Source: Lepidodermella squamata
Taxonomy: Eukaryota; Gastrotricha
Length of the DNA stretch: 64,000 bases
NCBI GenBank assembly: GCA_047495785.1
Contig: JBLDXI010000024.1
Coordinates: forward strand, 4,402,001-4,466,000
Direction of reading: 5' to 3'
A program made the position numbers and the translations under genes. Position 1 is the first letter of the stretch, and the number at the start of each line of letters is the position of its first letter. The notes under the pieces are model-generated. The model searched no databases. It had not been told where the DNA came from and saw only the letters and a program-made list of their open reading frames with translations. Of this stretch, positions 20,761 through 34,400 are shown piece by piece.

Positions 20761-22693
20761 ATGAAATTTCAATTTGCCACTTTCATATTGATTGTAGCTG
20801 GAATCGAAGGTTTGTTTCGAATGAGTTAACCTCAATTAGGTTGTTTTTTTTGTAGGAGTAGGATGCTGTAGTCTCAATAGCGAATGCCTCAACGGAGGAA
20901 GCTGTATATCTAGCATTTGCTATTGCGCCGCGCCGTGGGGCGGATTGAACTGCCAAAGCAGTGGTTAGTAATAAAGTTTTAGTTTTCGTTCAAATCACAT
21001 CTTGGCAAATATTTGTCGCAGGCGGGACATATTGCAAATCCACTGGTAGCCAATATCCCCTATGCCTTAACGGTGGAACGTGCCCTAGTAAGGGCAACAA
21101 TGGTGGATCATGCTCTTGCACTGCTTCTTATACCGGGCGCTTCTGCGAGTCATGTTAGCTCAGCGCTTTGACATTTTCAAGTTCTATTACTCATTAGCAC
21201 AGATAATTGCCCAACACCCTGCCAGAACAATGGTACTTGCACGGCCCAGTTAACATGCAACTGCACAGCCGAGTGGACTGGGTCAGCATGCACATCAGGT
21301 AATTGATAATTCAAAAACGTTCAAGCTCAGATGTTTAGAAAATCTGAATCCTTGCTGCTTGGGCATGGGCTTGGGGCCTTTGGTTTCTTCGGCTGTGTGC
21401 TAGAAAGCACCTTGGCTCTCGGATCCTACTTCGCACACTGATTGCGATGAAGCAACTAATCCATGCTGCCTGATTCCTGATTTTGAACTTGCTTCATTGC
21501 TATATTCCCCACGCTCGCCCTAAAATTATGAAGAAATTACCTCAAATTAGATTCCCTCTACCCTCTGAATCTCACAACGTTAGGACCTGGCAGTTTCTCA
21601 CGGATTTTAATATCTGTGCTAAATTTGCCATCCTTTTATGAATACGATTCAAGCTTCAGACCCGCTACATGAATAGCATCCTAGCCTAATATCATTTTCC
21701 AGGCAGTGGTCCAAGCTCATAATTTTTGCCCAGACTAATGCTATACATTCATATTTTAATCAGCAATTTGTTCGAGTCCATGCCTGAATGGGGGGAACTG
21801 CACGGCGCCAAATACATGCACATGTCCAGTGAATTGGAACGGCTCAACTTGCGCTACATCCGCCTGCTCGCCTGTGTGCTCCAATGGCGGAACCTGTACA
21901 ACTAGCCTCACGTGCAACTGCCCTGCTAGCTGGACTGGTTCTCGCTGCACGACTCGTGAGAAAATTTGAAAATTCTGTTGAACTCTGAGACTAAACTTTG
22001 TGTATCATCAGCAATATGCACGTCGCCTTGTCAGAATGGTGGAACCTGCGTTGCTCCGAACACTTGCTCTTGTCCTGCCGGTTGGACCGGTCCAACATGT
22101 AGTACGTTCACATGCCAAGGCGGGTGCGCGAATGGTGGAACATGCGTTGGCCCTTCAACCTGCTCTTGCACCGGGCAATGGCAGGGTTCCAACTGCACTA
22201 CTCGTAATCTATTCTCAGAGAGCAATATGTTTTATAATAAAGTTCACTGAATTTAGCTGTCTGCCCTACGCCGTGTCAAAATGGTGGCACATGTTCATCG
22301 CCTGGCGTTTGCTCGTGTGCGCCAACGTGGATGGGAGCAATTTGTAACACGCCGACACCAACAAGTCCCGATAAAACGATGCTAAATAGTCTTTAGCAAT
22401 TTTTCTCTATTCTAGCTTGCACACAAAACTCAGAGTGCGCGAACGGTGGAACATGTACGAATGGGCTATGCTACTGTGTTGCTCCGTATACAGGGCCGGC
22501 TTGTTCATTGACAGGTAGGTGTTTTTCCTGGGTGAGTGATGTAATTATACAATGAAAAACGAAGGAACAAACATTTGCTCTTCGAACGGCCTGGATTATC
22601 CGTGGTGTTCAAACGGCGGAACCTGCATCACTGTTAACTCGGTGACTCAATGCAGCTGTCCAGTCGGAGTTAGCGGTAGATATTGCGAAATAG
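20761..22693 (+). other. Copy B signal peptide and N-terminal EGF block
   Basis: Exon 1 encodes MKFQFATFILIVAGIEG, a signal peptide. It is followed by ten EGF modules in the same exon pattern as copy A. The donor after exon 22257-22364 is GTCCCG, a poor match where A has GTGAGT and C has GTAAGC, so splicing here may be impaired. Confidence 0.8.
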
Positions 22694-22748
22694 GTATTCC
22701 TGTTGCGTTACTGTACTATTTATATTTATCAAAACCCTATCCGTACAG

Positions 22749-22757
22749 CGTCGCCCC
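22749..22757 (+). other. 9-nt microexon (copy B)
   Basis: CGTCGCCCC lies between CCGTACAG and GTAAGC. It encodes the residues giving A-S-P-R-C-D-S across the junctions. It is homologous to 3186-3194. Confidence 0.78.
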
Positions 22758-22810
22758 GTAAGCGATCCGATTAATTAGCTCATGTAAGGTAATGTCACTC
22801 TTCACGACAG

Positions 22811-25800
22811 GATGCGACAGTATAGAACTAACCGCAATGCCATGGTGTGGTCTTATCGGCTCGACTGGAAACGGATCTCTTGCTGTGACACCACTTGGCT
22901 GGGCCCCAGTGAACCCCGACAGCAAGCTGTTTTTGACTGTCAACTTGCCTTACGAGTTCACCGTTTCAACAATCGAAGTTGGAAAAGGCACCCTTTACGC
23001 AGGATACGTCAGTTCTTATGCAATTTCCTTCTACGTGAAGCATGCTCGGCTCGGCAATTCCTATTATCCCGTCTTAACCAATCAAAACGACTCGTCGTCA
23101 CCGTTGAAGGTTAGCATACTGTGTCAGATGATGGCCGTAATTTCATTACTATGTTTAGCTATTTCCTGGGTACAACGGTGTTAGCTCTACTACATCCAGA
23201 CTATGTCCGAATATCCGTACTTCAGGACTGCGGCTGTGGCCAAAAAATTACACAAGCCCGAATTTCGCAATGACTGTGAGAATATGGATCTGCCTACCTC
23301 ACACTGGCTGCGTCACTTCAGGCATAGGGCTATGCGCGTCAACTTGCATATGCCCTGTTGGCTACAAGAGCAGCTACGGTTCAAACTGCGGTGACAATTT
23401 CAATGCTCATTTCGAATTCCATTATGTTTTAAAATTCAGATATCTGGAACATGCCCCCCGTGGATTGCGAGGATATCTTGATGCGAGACCGCACAGCACC
23501 TGATGGCGTTTACACTATCTACCCGCCGGCGATGCCATCAATGCAAGTCTATTGCGACATGACAAGCATTGGAGGCGGCTGGACGGTGTTCCAGAAGCGT
23601 ATCGATGGCTCGACGGACTTCTACCTGAATTGGGCTAACTACAAAGCTGGCTTCGGCAATTTCGCTGCTAATTTCTGGCTGGGAAACGATAACATTCGAC
23701 GGTTAACTAGCCAGAATTACAACAGCATTCTTGCACTTTACATGGTTGCGCCAGACGACAGCCGCGGCCTCGCTGTGTACAAGGACTTCTACTTAGAAGA
23801 TGAAACTGATAATTACAGGCTCAGGTCTGGAAGCTTTTTAGGCGGAAATGCCGGTTGGTTCAAACCCTTAGAATATATTGTTCACTTTACGGGACCTCTT
23901 TACACAGGAGATTCCATGACGTACCACTTTGACACTGTCTTCAGTACAAAAGATCACGATATTTCGACCCTTGGTAACTGCTCAGACACTTTCAAAGGTG
24001 GCTGGTGGTAAGTCGTAACAATGCCCATGCGATTCATACTTGACAGATGCCATCGGGCGACTGTTGGGGCTATTTTAGTTGGCAAAATGCGGCATAGGGC
24101 ATAACAGCTGATCCCGAACAAAAAAGTGCACATTGTTTAAGAGTTTTTTGGGTTCGCATTATTTTTTACGGGTTTTGTGGCTATTTTTTTTATCGAAAAC
24201 GATGATTCATTCAGTCATTTGGAGGTTTTATTATTATTATTGGAGTATTTCTGTCTTAGTGCGAGAAATGCCCAAAAAAGTAGACTATTCCCAGTTTTTT
24301 GCGAGGTTGATCGTCATGAAAAAAATTGCACAGTGATATCACACAAAAATACGACTTTTTCTGCCATTCATAGAGTGGCGTTTTTTCGACGGATATCGAC
24401 CCTGTGATATATGGGGATACTCACCTTGAAGCTTCACTTAATTACAGTAATATTTAATTACAGCAATACGTTCTGGCATATCAACCATACTGGAAACAGG
24501 AACAGTCCCCCAAAAATGTATAGTTTTCGCAAATCATGAATCAATTCAGATGGGCCGATTCTAAGGCCCTTTTGATCCATCGACGATACTTTTTATTTTA
24601 CAGTACAATATTTTACAGGTACAAGGCTTGTCACACTGTCAACTTCAATGGGTAAGTAGTTTACAGCTTTGAAATTTCATAAACAAATGAATGGGCATGA
24701 TTTATCAGACTGTACGGCGCAACTGCTTGGGCCAAAATGCCGATTTACAACTCGTTCAAGGGCGACTACGTTGGTATGACGGAGACGAGAATGATGCTTC
24801 GAAGGAACAAGCCACAGGACGCTTTGCCCTGTTAGTTTATGTTTTTCTAATTTGACTGGATCTTTACATTTTATCTTACGGATTTCAGCGCAAGCTTTCC
24901 CGAGACCGTTAGATTGCGAGGACATTCTTGTGGGTAATCCTCATGCTCCGAGCGGTGTATACCAAATATATCCGATTGGCTCTCCTGGTCCTGTCTCTGT
25001 TTTCTGTGAAATGGTAGCCCACAGTGGGGGTTTTACGGTGATCCATCGAAACACAAATGATGGATTGGACTTCAATAAAACATGGGCTGAGTATGAAGCT
25101 GGGTTCGGGAACCTAAATGGCTCGCACTACATTGGCAACTCGATCATCTATCAACTCACAAAAGGGGCTGGCCTAAATTATATGCTAGTCATTGGGCTAG
25201 AGGACACCACTGGGGACCAGCGATCGGCTGTTTATACTGGATTTTCATTACTGGACACAATCAACTACACGCTGTCGATTTCCGCTATGAATGGCGATGA
25301 TCAGGGAGATTCCATGGCAAGTTCAAATAACCAACCGTTCCAGACCTATGACCAACCAAAAGGCCGCTCCTGTGCTACAAAACGACCTGGTGCGTGGTGG
25401 TTCAAAGTACCAACAAACGCTGACCCGGTTAACCCGGATTGCTCTGATGCTAACATGAATGGAATCGTTGGCGCCAACTCGTGGGAGAGGGGACTGTTTT
25501 GGAGCACCTGGAAGGGCAGAAACACATCCCTAGCCTCAAGCCTTATGATGATAAGATCTAGTAAGTTCTGAAAACGTTCATCAGCATTCCGATTAGCAAT
25601 TGTGTTTCAGTGAGCTTCAAAGCCCAGGACTGCGTTGAAATATATTTCGGCAATTTCAACACAAGCGATGTATTTTGGCTTTTCCACGCGTCAGTTGGGC
25701 CTCTGCAGGTTGTCTGCGATCCGCTTACTTACGTCACAGGATGGAAAGGATGGATCGTGAGTAGACTTAGGATTTTTCTAGCCTTGTGAAATCGAACTTG

Positions 25801-28497
25801 CTTTCGTTGGTAATTGAGGCCAGTGCTCAAACCAGTGAACAAACATTGATTACACGGTGGTTATAAGACACTTGCGTACTGCATTGCGCTCGATAACTAC
25901 TTGGATGGTCGTTGTATAAGCTGTGTACCAGCTGATAGAATATCGCGGCGTAGTTGCTCATTGATTTGAGTATTTAGCCTCCATTACCAACGAGCGATTC
26001 CATAATTTCGATTCGACAAGGCTTCATTCCTTCTATTTTTCTCTTTGAATAACGAATAATATAAAGAATAGCCGGAACAGCCAGCGTTAAAAAATATTAT
26101 TTAATTTGAATTGCTGGACTTGTGCTTCTGGGATGAAACATTTACATTGTAAGAAGTGATTACTTCAGTTGATGTGTTTAGGTCATCCAGCAACAGTATT
26201 TCAACACGACATCATTTACCAGAACCTGGCAGGATTACAAGAATGGTTTCACTGTTCCACCCTTCGCATTAACTAAGGATTTTTGGATCGGTATGTATTT
26301 GATAACTTTTCTAACAGCATGATCAAATTCTTCACAGGTAACGAGAATTTGTACAAATTGACCAAGGATGACGCCTATCAGTTGGCTATCAGAATTATCT
26401 TACAAAACAATACAGAACTGCGGGCATTTTACGGCGATTTCTCAGTCAGCAGCGAGGAAGATGGCTATAGGCTATTTGTCAGTAATTACCAAGGCACTGC
26501 TGGGGATATGCTGTCAGCCAAGCACAACCATCAGCAGTTTTCGACATCGGATCGAGGCCCTGCATCCGGGTGTTTCACTCCGTATGGATTCACGGGGGGC
26601 TGGTGGTTCCCGAGTAATTGCAGCTTTGATTCAAATTTGAATAACAAAATGTCTTCGAGCGTTGTCAATGCAACTTTAAAATGGGGCAACTTGGCTATAA
26701 AATCCATCAGAATTCTAATTCAACGCAAGAAACATCGTAAGCGTGAAGAGCTCTGAGAATCAAAGATATAAATGTAATTGTTACAATAGCTAATGTCAAG
26801 AATGTTGCCAATGCTACAACGATCAATTTAAATTCAGCTGACTACGGCGTGGTAAGGCACGAGTGCAACAGAAAGTATTACCCGGTTGGCAGCGCGGAAA
26901 GAGTTCAAATCGTGGGCCCTTGGATATATTCCGGCAATTCGCTCACGTGCAATCGTAAGTTGATTCGCTATTAGCTTCTAACACGTTAGGCTAAGCACTC
27001 GCCCCGCAGCTCGGCCGTTGCCATACGACTGCAGTTCAATCCAGGATTACAACTCAGCGATGGGTTTTACTAGTGAATCGGGCGTATTCACATTGAATGA
27101 GACCACAGTCGGCAGCTTTGCGGCGTATTGCGATCAGGATACAATGGGCGGAGGCTGGACAGTAATTCAACGACGCGTAGATGGAAACCAAAGTTTTGCA
27201 CAAGACTTGGCCACTTATGAAACAGGTTTCGGCAATCCATTAGGGAATTTTTGGCTTGGCAACGCCAAAATCACAGCAATGACGCAGGCCGGAGACTACG
27301 AACTGCTGGTTCAGGTTGGATTGGCCAACACCTGGGGCTACGCACTGTATAGCAGCTTCTACCTCTCAGGAGCTAACAGCAGACTGGGTATTGCAGGCTA
27401 CAGCGCTGTTTCAAAAATAGGAGACTCCTTAATCCCTCTCTTGGGTAATCCTTTTATATTGGACACCTGTGGTTCGGGTGGTTGGTGGATCACTTCGCCG
27501 TGCAATCTAACTACGATTCAGAGCAATTTAAACAATTTGTATGGCTCTCAGGCTCAGGGATACATGAACATCTTCTGGCAGACTTTCACTTCGCCAACAA
27601 CAGCGCCATTAGCTCGCACTGAGATGAAGATTCGGCGAATCGTGCCAAGTGGGAAATACATCAAGGCTCCGAACTACCAATGCAGCAGTGGCGGACAATC
27701 CACTACTCTGGCTAACATCTCCAGCTCGGAACTTTGCATGGCTAAATGCACGGCCTTTACTACATATACTTGCATTCTTTTTGTATACAATCGCAACGTC
27801 AAATCTTGCAGTTTGCGTGATTCTATCTGCAAGAATGGCGAAGGAGCTGTCAGCAGTGCGTCAGATACTTACTATCGAAATGAGCTTCTTAGCCATGTCA
27901 CAGCCGACTGCGGTCCTCCTCCTGGGATGATGAATACGCGGATGGAGATTGTCGGAATGCCAACTGTCATGTCTGTGAATTACACGTGTAAATATATTCC
28001 ATACTACAAAAATACACTGACTGCCCAAGATTGGTCTGTACTAACTTGCAATCAGACCACAGGACGCTGGACAGGCAACAGCCTGGACTGCCGTGGTTTA
28101 TGCGGCTTGTTGCCAGATACCACCGGGTCGAATTCACACATCTCCTCTGTTACAAACAATGCTGGCACTTTTACTATCTTATACGAATGCGACGAAAGCT
28201 TTGTGTGGAGTTCTGGCGATCTCACAAAACTTTGCGCTCCCCCTTATGGCTCCTTGACTGGTGCCGCGCTCAGTTGTGCCTCAACTCGCTGCGTAGATCC
28301 TCCAATTTTTCCAAACACCACCAATAATTTTACGGTTCCCGCGGTAGTCGCGCCAGAGCTACGAAACACACGAGGCAGTGTATGGGAGTATAAATGTGAC
28401 ACGCCAGGCTATGTTTTCCATGACACCGGCCTAGCATCGGCGATTTTGACTTGTGCAGTCTCCAAGCAGTGGACGGGAAACGTCGGGTTTTGCAACC
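22811..28497 (+). other. Copy B discoidin, FReD1-4, PAN and sushi block
   Basis: Same domain order and exon lengths as copy A except one codon less in exon 26790-26954. In FReD1 the pocket reads [15 protein letters not shown]. In FReD4 the copy B form is SKIGDSLIPLLGNPFI. The long introns 24008-24618 and 25757-26181 contain no gene. Confidence 0.8.
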
Positions 28498-28549
28498 GTA
28501 AGTTTCCTGAAGGCTGATTTTATAAAAGTGATCCTCTTCACACTCTCAG

Positions 28550-30818
28550 CCGATTGTTCCTCGATCGGAGGTTGTCAAAACGATGGCTATTGCAGCCTGC
28601 CGAACACATGCGAGTGCCCCGTTGGTTGGTTGGGGGCAAATTGCTCTATTGGCAAGCTCACAGTTCACTTGTTGAAAATCATATTCTATAATTTGTTCAT
28701 CAGCCGATTGTTCATCACTTGCAAACTGCAGCACGCATGGATTTTGCGGCCAACCTGCCAACTGCACGTGCGATGCTGGCTGGTCAGGGCCTGATTGCTC
28801 AACCCGTAAGTTTGTGCATATTTACTGGAATCAATTTGCGATCTAAACGTGCATTCAGCTATCTGCATTGGTGGTTGCAATAACGGAGGGACATGTACCA
28901 GTCCTAACCTATGCACTTGCATAGCAGGCTGGCGCGATGCAGACTGCGGCACCCGTAATAATGCGATAGATTTGTGTTTCCAGTGTGACGTTTGATTTCA
29001 CAGCTAGCTGCTCGGCTACAACAGGTCTTTGCTCGAATGGCGGCTCATGTGTCGCCCCGAACACTTGCATTTGTGCATCTGGTTGGAAGGATCCTACGTG
29101 TGATACAGGTATCCCTGGATATAATTTCGCACGGAGCTTTTTCCCCTATCGTCAATTTACAGTGGATTGTTCTGCTGTTGGCAACTGTGCTAACGGAGGC
29201 TCTTGCACTGGACCGAACACTTGTACATGCACAGCGGGCTGGACAGGGTCGAATTGCACAACCGGTTTGTTATGATTAGTAGGGTAGAGCTGCGTCGATC
29301 CGAAAAATCCCGGGGACTGTAGTACGTTGGACTGAAAGTACCGGGTCTCGGTCGCCTTTTAAATAGTTGCTGGTTAACCCGGTTAACCGGGTTGTAACAT
29401 ATATTTTCAAATTAGCCGTGACAAGCGGTTAAAGGTACTCGATATGAGATTGATGAAAAGACACCAAATCAATGACTTTTTTGCGCAATACATTGTGGAT
29501 TGAGGGAGAGCACTTCACAAATTAACAACCAATCAAACGATTGCCTATAATCAATCATCGATAATCGACAGTTATAGACAGTTCATAGAAAATCTGACAT
29601 CGCCAATTAATTCTTCGTCAGAAGATACCCAAGAGTACGTTTCTTTCCGATATTCCTTTAGAAGTGTTAAGATTTTATTTGAATTATCAATTGCGGAAAA
29701 CCGTTCTTCTTTGATGAAAAAGATTATGGAAATTCCGAAAAAGTGACTCCTTCTGCTAAAAAATGCCCTTGGAAATCACGAAGAGAAAAATTATATGCAC
29801 TGTTTCGAAATCCGTTTTCAAAGAGAATTTCAATAGCTCTTTTCAATTTTGAGATAATCACACTTATTGCTTTATTGCAGCAATCGAAATGTCATAGTTT
29901 TTCTGTAGTGTAACATATCGTTTCCCTCAAAATTTTGCTTAGAATCTAACGGCGAAATCGGATCGAAATCAGAGATACTGGCAATGTTTTGTGATCTCCG
30001 ATGTGTAGCCCCGCAAAGCAACCGGCTAACCGGTGGTCCTTACGAGGACCGAAAGGAACCGGACCCGAGGCTCTGAAATCAGGACCAGCACAGCTCTAGA
30101 ATAGGGATGAGGGGATATAATATAGAAAACGCTTTATCGACGGTTATTTTCCAGCAATCTGCTCTGCCGTTTGCTTGAATGGCGGTACTTGCACTGCTCC
30201 CAACCTCTGCACCTGCGCGGCTGGCTGGACTGGTTCGGCGTGTAGCAATCGTAAGTCTAATATTAGACATTAGATTTTCCTTTGAATGATAAAATTCCCA
30301 GCTGTTTGCTCGACGCCATGCTTAAACGGAGGTTCGTGCACTGCGCCGAGTATATGCACATGCAAACCAGGCTGGATAAGCAGCACGTGCGCCGAACGTA
30401 AGACTTTTGAACTCTGATCGCATTTATAGGATTCATGATTGGATTTTTTTAGCTGACTGTACAACCTTGGGTGGCTGTTTGAATGGTGGGACCTGTAGTT
30501 CTCCTGGGAATTGTACTTGCTCGAAGGGATGGACGGGTGACAACTGCACAACTCGTAAGGGCACTGATCGAATGAATAAAATAGATTGACATTAACATCT
30601 ATCAGCGGACTGTTCAGTGATTGGTGGCTGTTTAAACGACGGCACTTGTTCAGCGCCTGATAGTTGCACCTGCAATACGAGCAAATGGCGTGGAACGAGA
30701 TGTGAGATTCCAAGTGCTAACTGCTCTAGCCTCGGCGCATGCTACAACGGTGGCACATGCGTGGGGATAAATGTATGCAGCTGTGCCCTGGGGTGGAATG
30801 CGACAAATTGCGCATTGC
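28550..30818 (+). other. Copy B C-terminal EGF cluster
   Basis: The same ten modules in nine exons as copy A, with the GC donor kept at 28652. The intron 29265-30154 is 890 bp where copy A has 51 bp. The extra DNA contains GTTAACCCGGTTAACCGG repeats and a hairpin around GGTCCTTACGAGGACC, an insertion of unknown type without coding potential. Confidence 0.8.
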
Positions 30819-31462
30819 GTAAGCTTGGCCTTCATCGACTCTACCGCAGGAAATAAAGATTACTATGTAGCATCCTGCTCTGATATTGGAGAATGTAAAA
30901 ATGGAGGAATCTGTGCGCAGCCCAATGTTTGCACCTGTACAGGAAGCTGGGCCGGCATTGATTGTTCGAAGAAGAACAATGAAACCGCGCCATCAACTGC
31001 GGCTTCGATTTCATTCATCACCGCGATGCCACCTCAAACTTTGATAGCAGCAGCGACTCCTTTCAGTGCTGTTGTTGTTGAGGCTTCAATACGCATCAGC
31101 TCCACAGAGAACGACGCTAGCTGCTGCGCTAGCTGCGTCGTCTACAGCATTCATCGCAGACTTGGCCCCTGTAATGGCGAAATATGCTGAACTGGCGAGT
31201 CAGATGGCCCCGGAGGTTGTTGCCAACATTACAGTTGCTTACGCTACGGCGGCTAGTTCAGTCATGTTTGCTGTATCTGAAGCAGTCAGTAGCAACGAAG
31301 AAACGACATCGAGCCCGCTATCCCTTGATCTCAACGATAAAAGCATTAAATGTACCACAGAATCGGCCGCGGCCACGACACCAAGCCCTAAAGCCGCGCT
31401 GTCAACTGAAGACGTGAGTTTTGTAAGGAGGAAAATAAAACCTGAATTGGCATGTTTTACAG

Positions 31463-34400
31463 TCATCAAAGCTGTATGGAAATTTCAATCAAATGATTGA
31501 CGTCATGCTGAAGATGGTTGAGGCGAACCTTAAAACAGGCAAAAACTTTACATTTAACAGCAAGTTTTTTTCGGTGGTCCTGAGTGTTGTCGACGCTAAG
31601 AAGCTGCCGAGTTTGAGGCTGGAAACAATCCACGCGGCCGTGGTGTTTCCAAATACGACATCAGCAGCTGAATTTGTAGATTCTAAGGCATCGGGAGTCT
31701 CAATTGTAGACTCTGATACTGTCACTGTCGCTGTCACAGCATACATCGTTAACGTCCTCGACCCCAAACAGCCGTTTAACATGCCAACCATTTCTGTCAA
31801 GGTTCTCTATCAGAAGAAAGAGCTTGTTCTCAAGAAAGGCTATTCAACAAAAATTACTGGGAAACCTATCGTTTCACGAGCAGCATTGCTAACCCTGCAA
31901 AAATCCGACTCTCAGTGCGATGTTAGCAAGATTACTTGTGATGTCAGTACGAATGCGGATACACTTGGATCGTTGGCTCTATTCCCTTTTTCAACGGATT
32001 CTGGCGATTTTGTGCTGATATTCCCAGTCATCAAGTACAACTACACGGCATATCTATCTCTCAATAGCACCCCAACTGTCAAGAGCTATACCTGGTTTGT
32101 TAACGTTACTCAAACCAGTGTGAACACGAGTGTTAATGCAAGCCTGGGGGGGCTCAAGGCGAGCTACAACAAAGATGTCGAATTGAGAATATTGATCCCT
32201 CAATCAGCATTGCAGGATTTCGCAGAAATGCACGGAATGTCATCGAGTGAAAATATCTCATTTAAGATGCACGTTTACACAAAGAAAGACCTTTCCAGTT
32301 TCTCAACTATTGAAGACTTGCCATCAGATGCTTGCGAATTACAACGATGCTACGGTTACCACCTCAAGGTAGGCTTCGCAAAGGCAAGAAACACGAATTC
32401 AAGGAAAAGACGCGATGCCTCACAAACGAGCTCTGATGACGATTTCGAGCTTGATCCTAGTTCGACTGAATCCGCCGTTACTTTCAAATCATCTTACTTT
32501 GGCGATTTCGGAGCTGATCTCGTGATCTCACCTAACACCATTGAATTCTCGGACATCTTCGCCAATTTTGCAACGCTTGTATCGGATAACGCATTCGTAC
32601 TCGCTTTCCAAATTGCCGCAGTTGTTTTCTTCATAATCGGAGTGATTGTCGTTTGGCGATTTGACAAACTGGACATTAAGGAGTGGGCATTTATGCCTTT
32701 GAAGAGCAACAAGCCTCACGAAAGACACAGATATCTCGTATCCGTAGATCACTTTGACGTTAAAAACTATCATCTGAAGCCCGTGGTCCTACTTCGAGCT
32801 TACGGTGATATCAGCGATACGAACTGGCGAGTGCTTGAAGATTGCGAGAGAGAATCAAATTTCAACGGAAGGAGACCAGCTAATTTCATGATGACTACCA
32901 CCCTTCCCATTGGCCATATCGAGGCAATCGAAATCCGACTTCACAGCCGATTCAGGTCACACTATGGCAGCAAGCCTCTTCAGATGCAAATAGACAAAGT
33001 TGTCATGGTTGACATCGAAAAGGGACAGAAGTTTGTTTTCTCGACCAAAGCTCTCATGAAAAGTGGAGAGATGAAGTTCAAAGAGCTTGCGACTGAGGAT
33101 GAGATCAAAGGCTTCAAGTCCTTGGTTAGCGCTCATTCTCGAGTTGGCTTGTTCAGTTCTCATCCATGGCTATCCATCACAAGGCGTCCTCTTCCGAGTA
33201 ACTGGACCAGATGCGAACGACTGGCTTGTGTTGTTAGTGCCCTCTTCATGGCCATGCTTGTGAGTGCAATGTTTTACGGAAAAGAGAGTAAATCACCCCG
33301 AGTTGGAGTCAATATCGGGGGATTCTTCCGATTGTCTTGGTTTACAGTCTACACTAGCTTCATCGGATGCGTCATCGTCATCCCTCCAACTGCGATCATG
33401 GCCTTCATTTTCAAGCGAATTCGACGTCGATCGGCTGAGAATAGCCAATACACAACTATTTTCAACGTGGCCTTGGGATTGAAGCGAAGAGATGTCGACA
33501 GCAAAGAGAAGAAGCCATTCCAGCTTCCATACTACTGCGCTATCATTGCATGGTTCTGTAAGTTTCAATTCAATTAAATCCATCCTTGCATTTAGTTTAC
33601 TTCTAGTGGTTGCTGGTTGCATTGGGGCATCATCGTTTTTCATTATCATGTACCGTCATTTGGGGCAAAATGAACTTTTGGGGCTAATTGGCCAAAAATT
33701 GAGGTTTTCACATTTTTATCGATAGCTCAAAAACTACAAGATAAAACTTCACAAAAATTTACGGGGACGATTATCAACAAGCCTTTTACAAGCCTGTAAA
33801 TTTTCAGCCAGGTATGTCCCGGAATGAGGTCACAGCATGTTGTTGTTTAAAGGTGAGTTTGGGGAGGTAAAAACGACTCCTCTAAATTGAATTACCTGGA
33901 GCCAATCACGAGGTTTGATGTTCAGATGAAATTTTTTCCTTCGACCATTTTCGTCGTAGATGACAGCAAAAAAAACCGCGACCCCAGGCGATGCACAGGT
34001 ATGGCTAGGTGATTGTGGCCAAATTACCCCATGGAAAACTCAATGATGGGGGCTAATTGGCCACCCTTATCCTTATAATGGGTTTTTAATATTTGATGAT
34101 TGTGAGGGTTGAATGGTCGAGTGGTTGTGATGCGTCATCAGAGCTTGCGAGTGATCTGATGAGCGACGGTTCGAATCCTCATAAAGTAGCATTTTTTTTG
34201 CTACGCATTTAATTTTTTAATTTTTTCTGTTAATTTTCCATTTTAATTATTCTACTAACACCACGTATCCCAGGCATTTCTTTTGTTCGGGAGGCGTTTA
34301 AAAGTTGCTCAGCAGTAAAACTATCAGAAAAAACGGAGAAACTAATTAAAAATTATTAGTAAAATGGACAATTGAAACCAAAAAATTAAAAATTAAATGC

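Noticed and set aside
34100-34200. Functional tRNA gene (A-box- and B-box-like motifs)
   Set aside because: Acceptor and T stems do not pair properly, and the same unit recurs inverted in the other arm of a foldback element.
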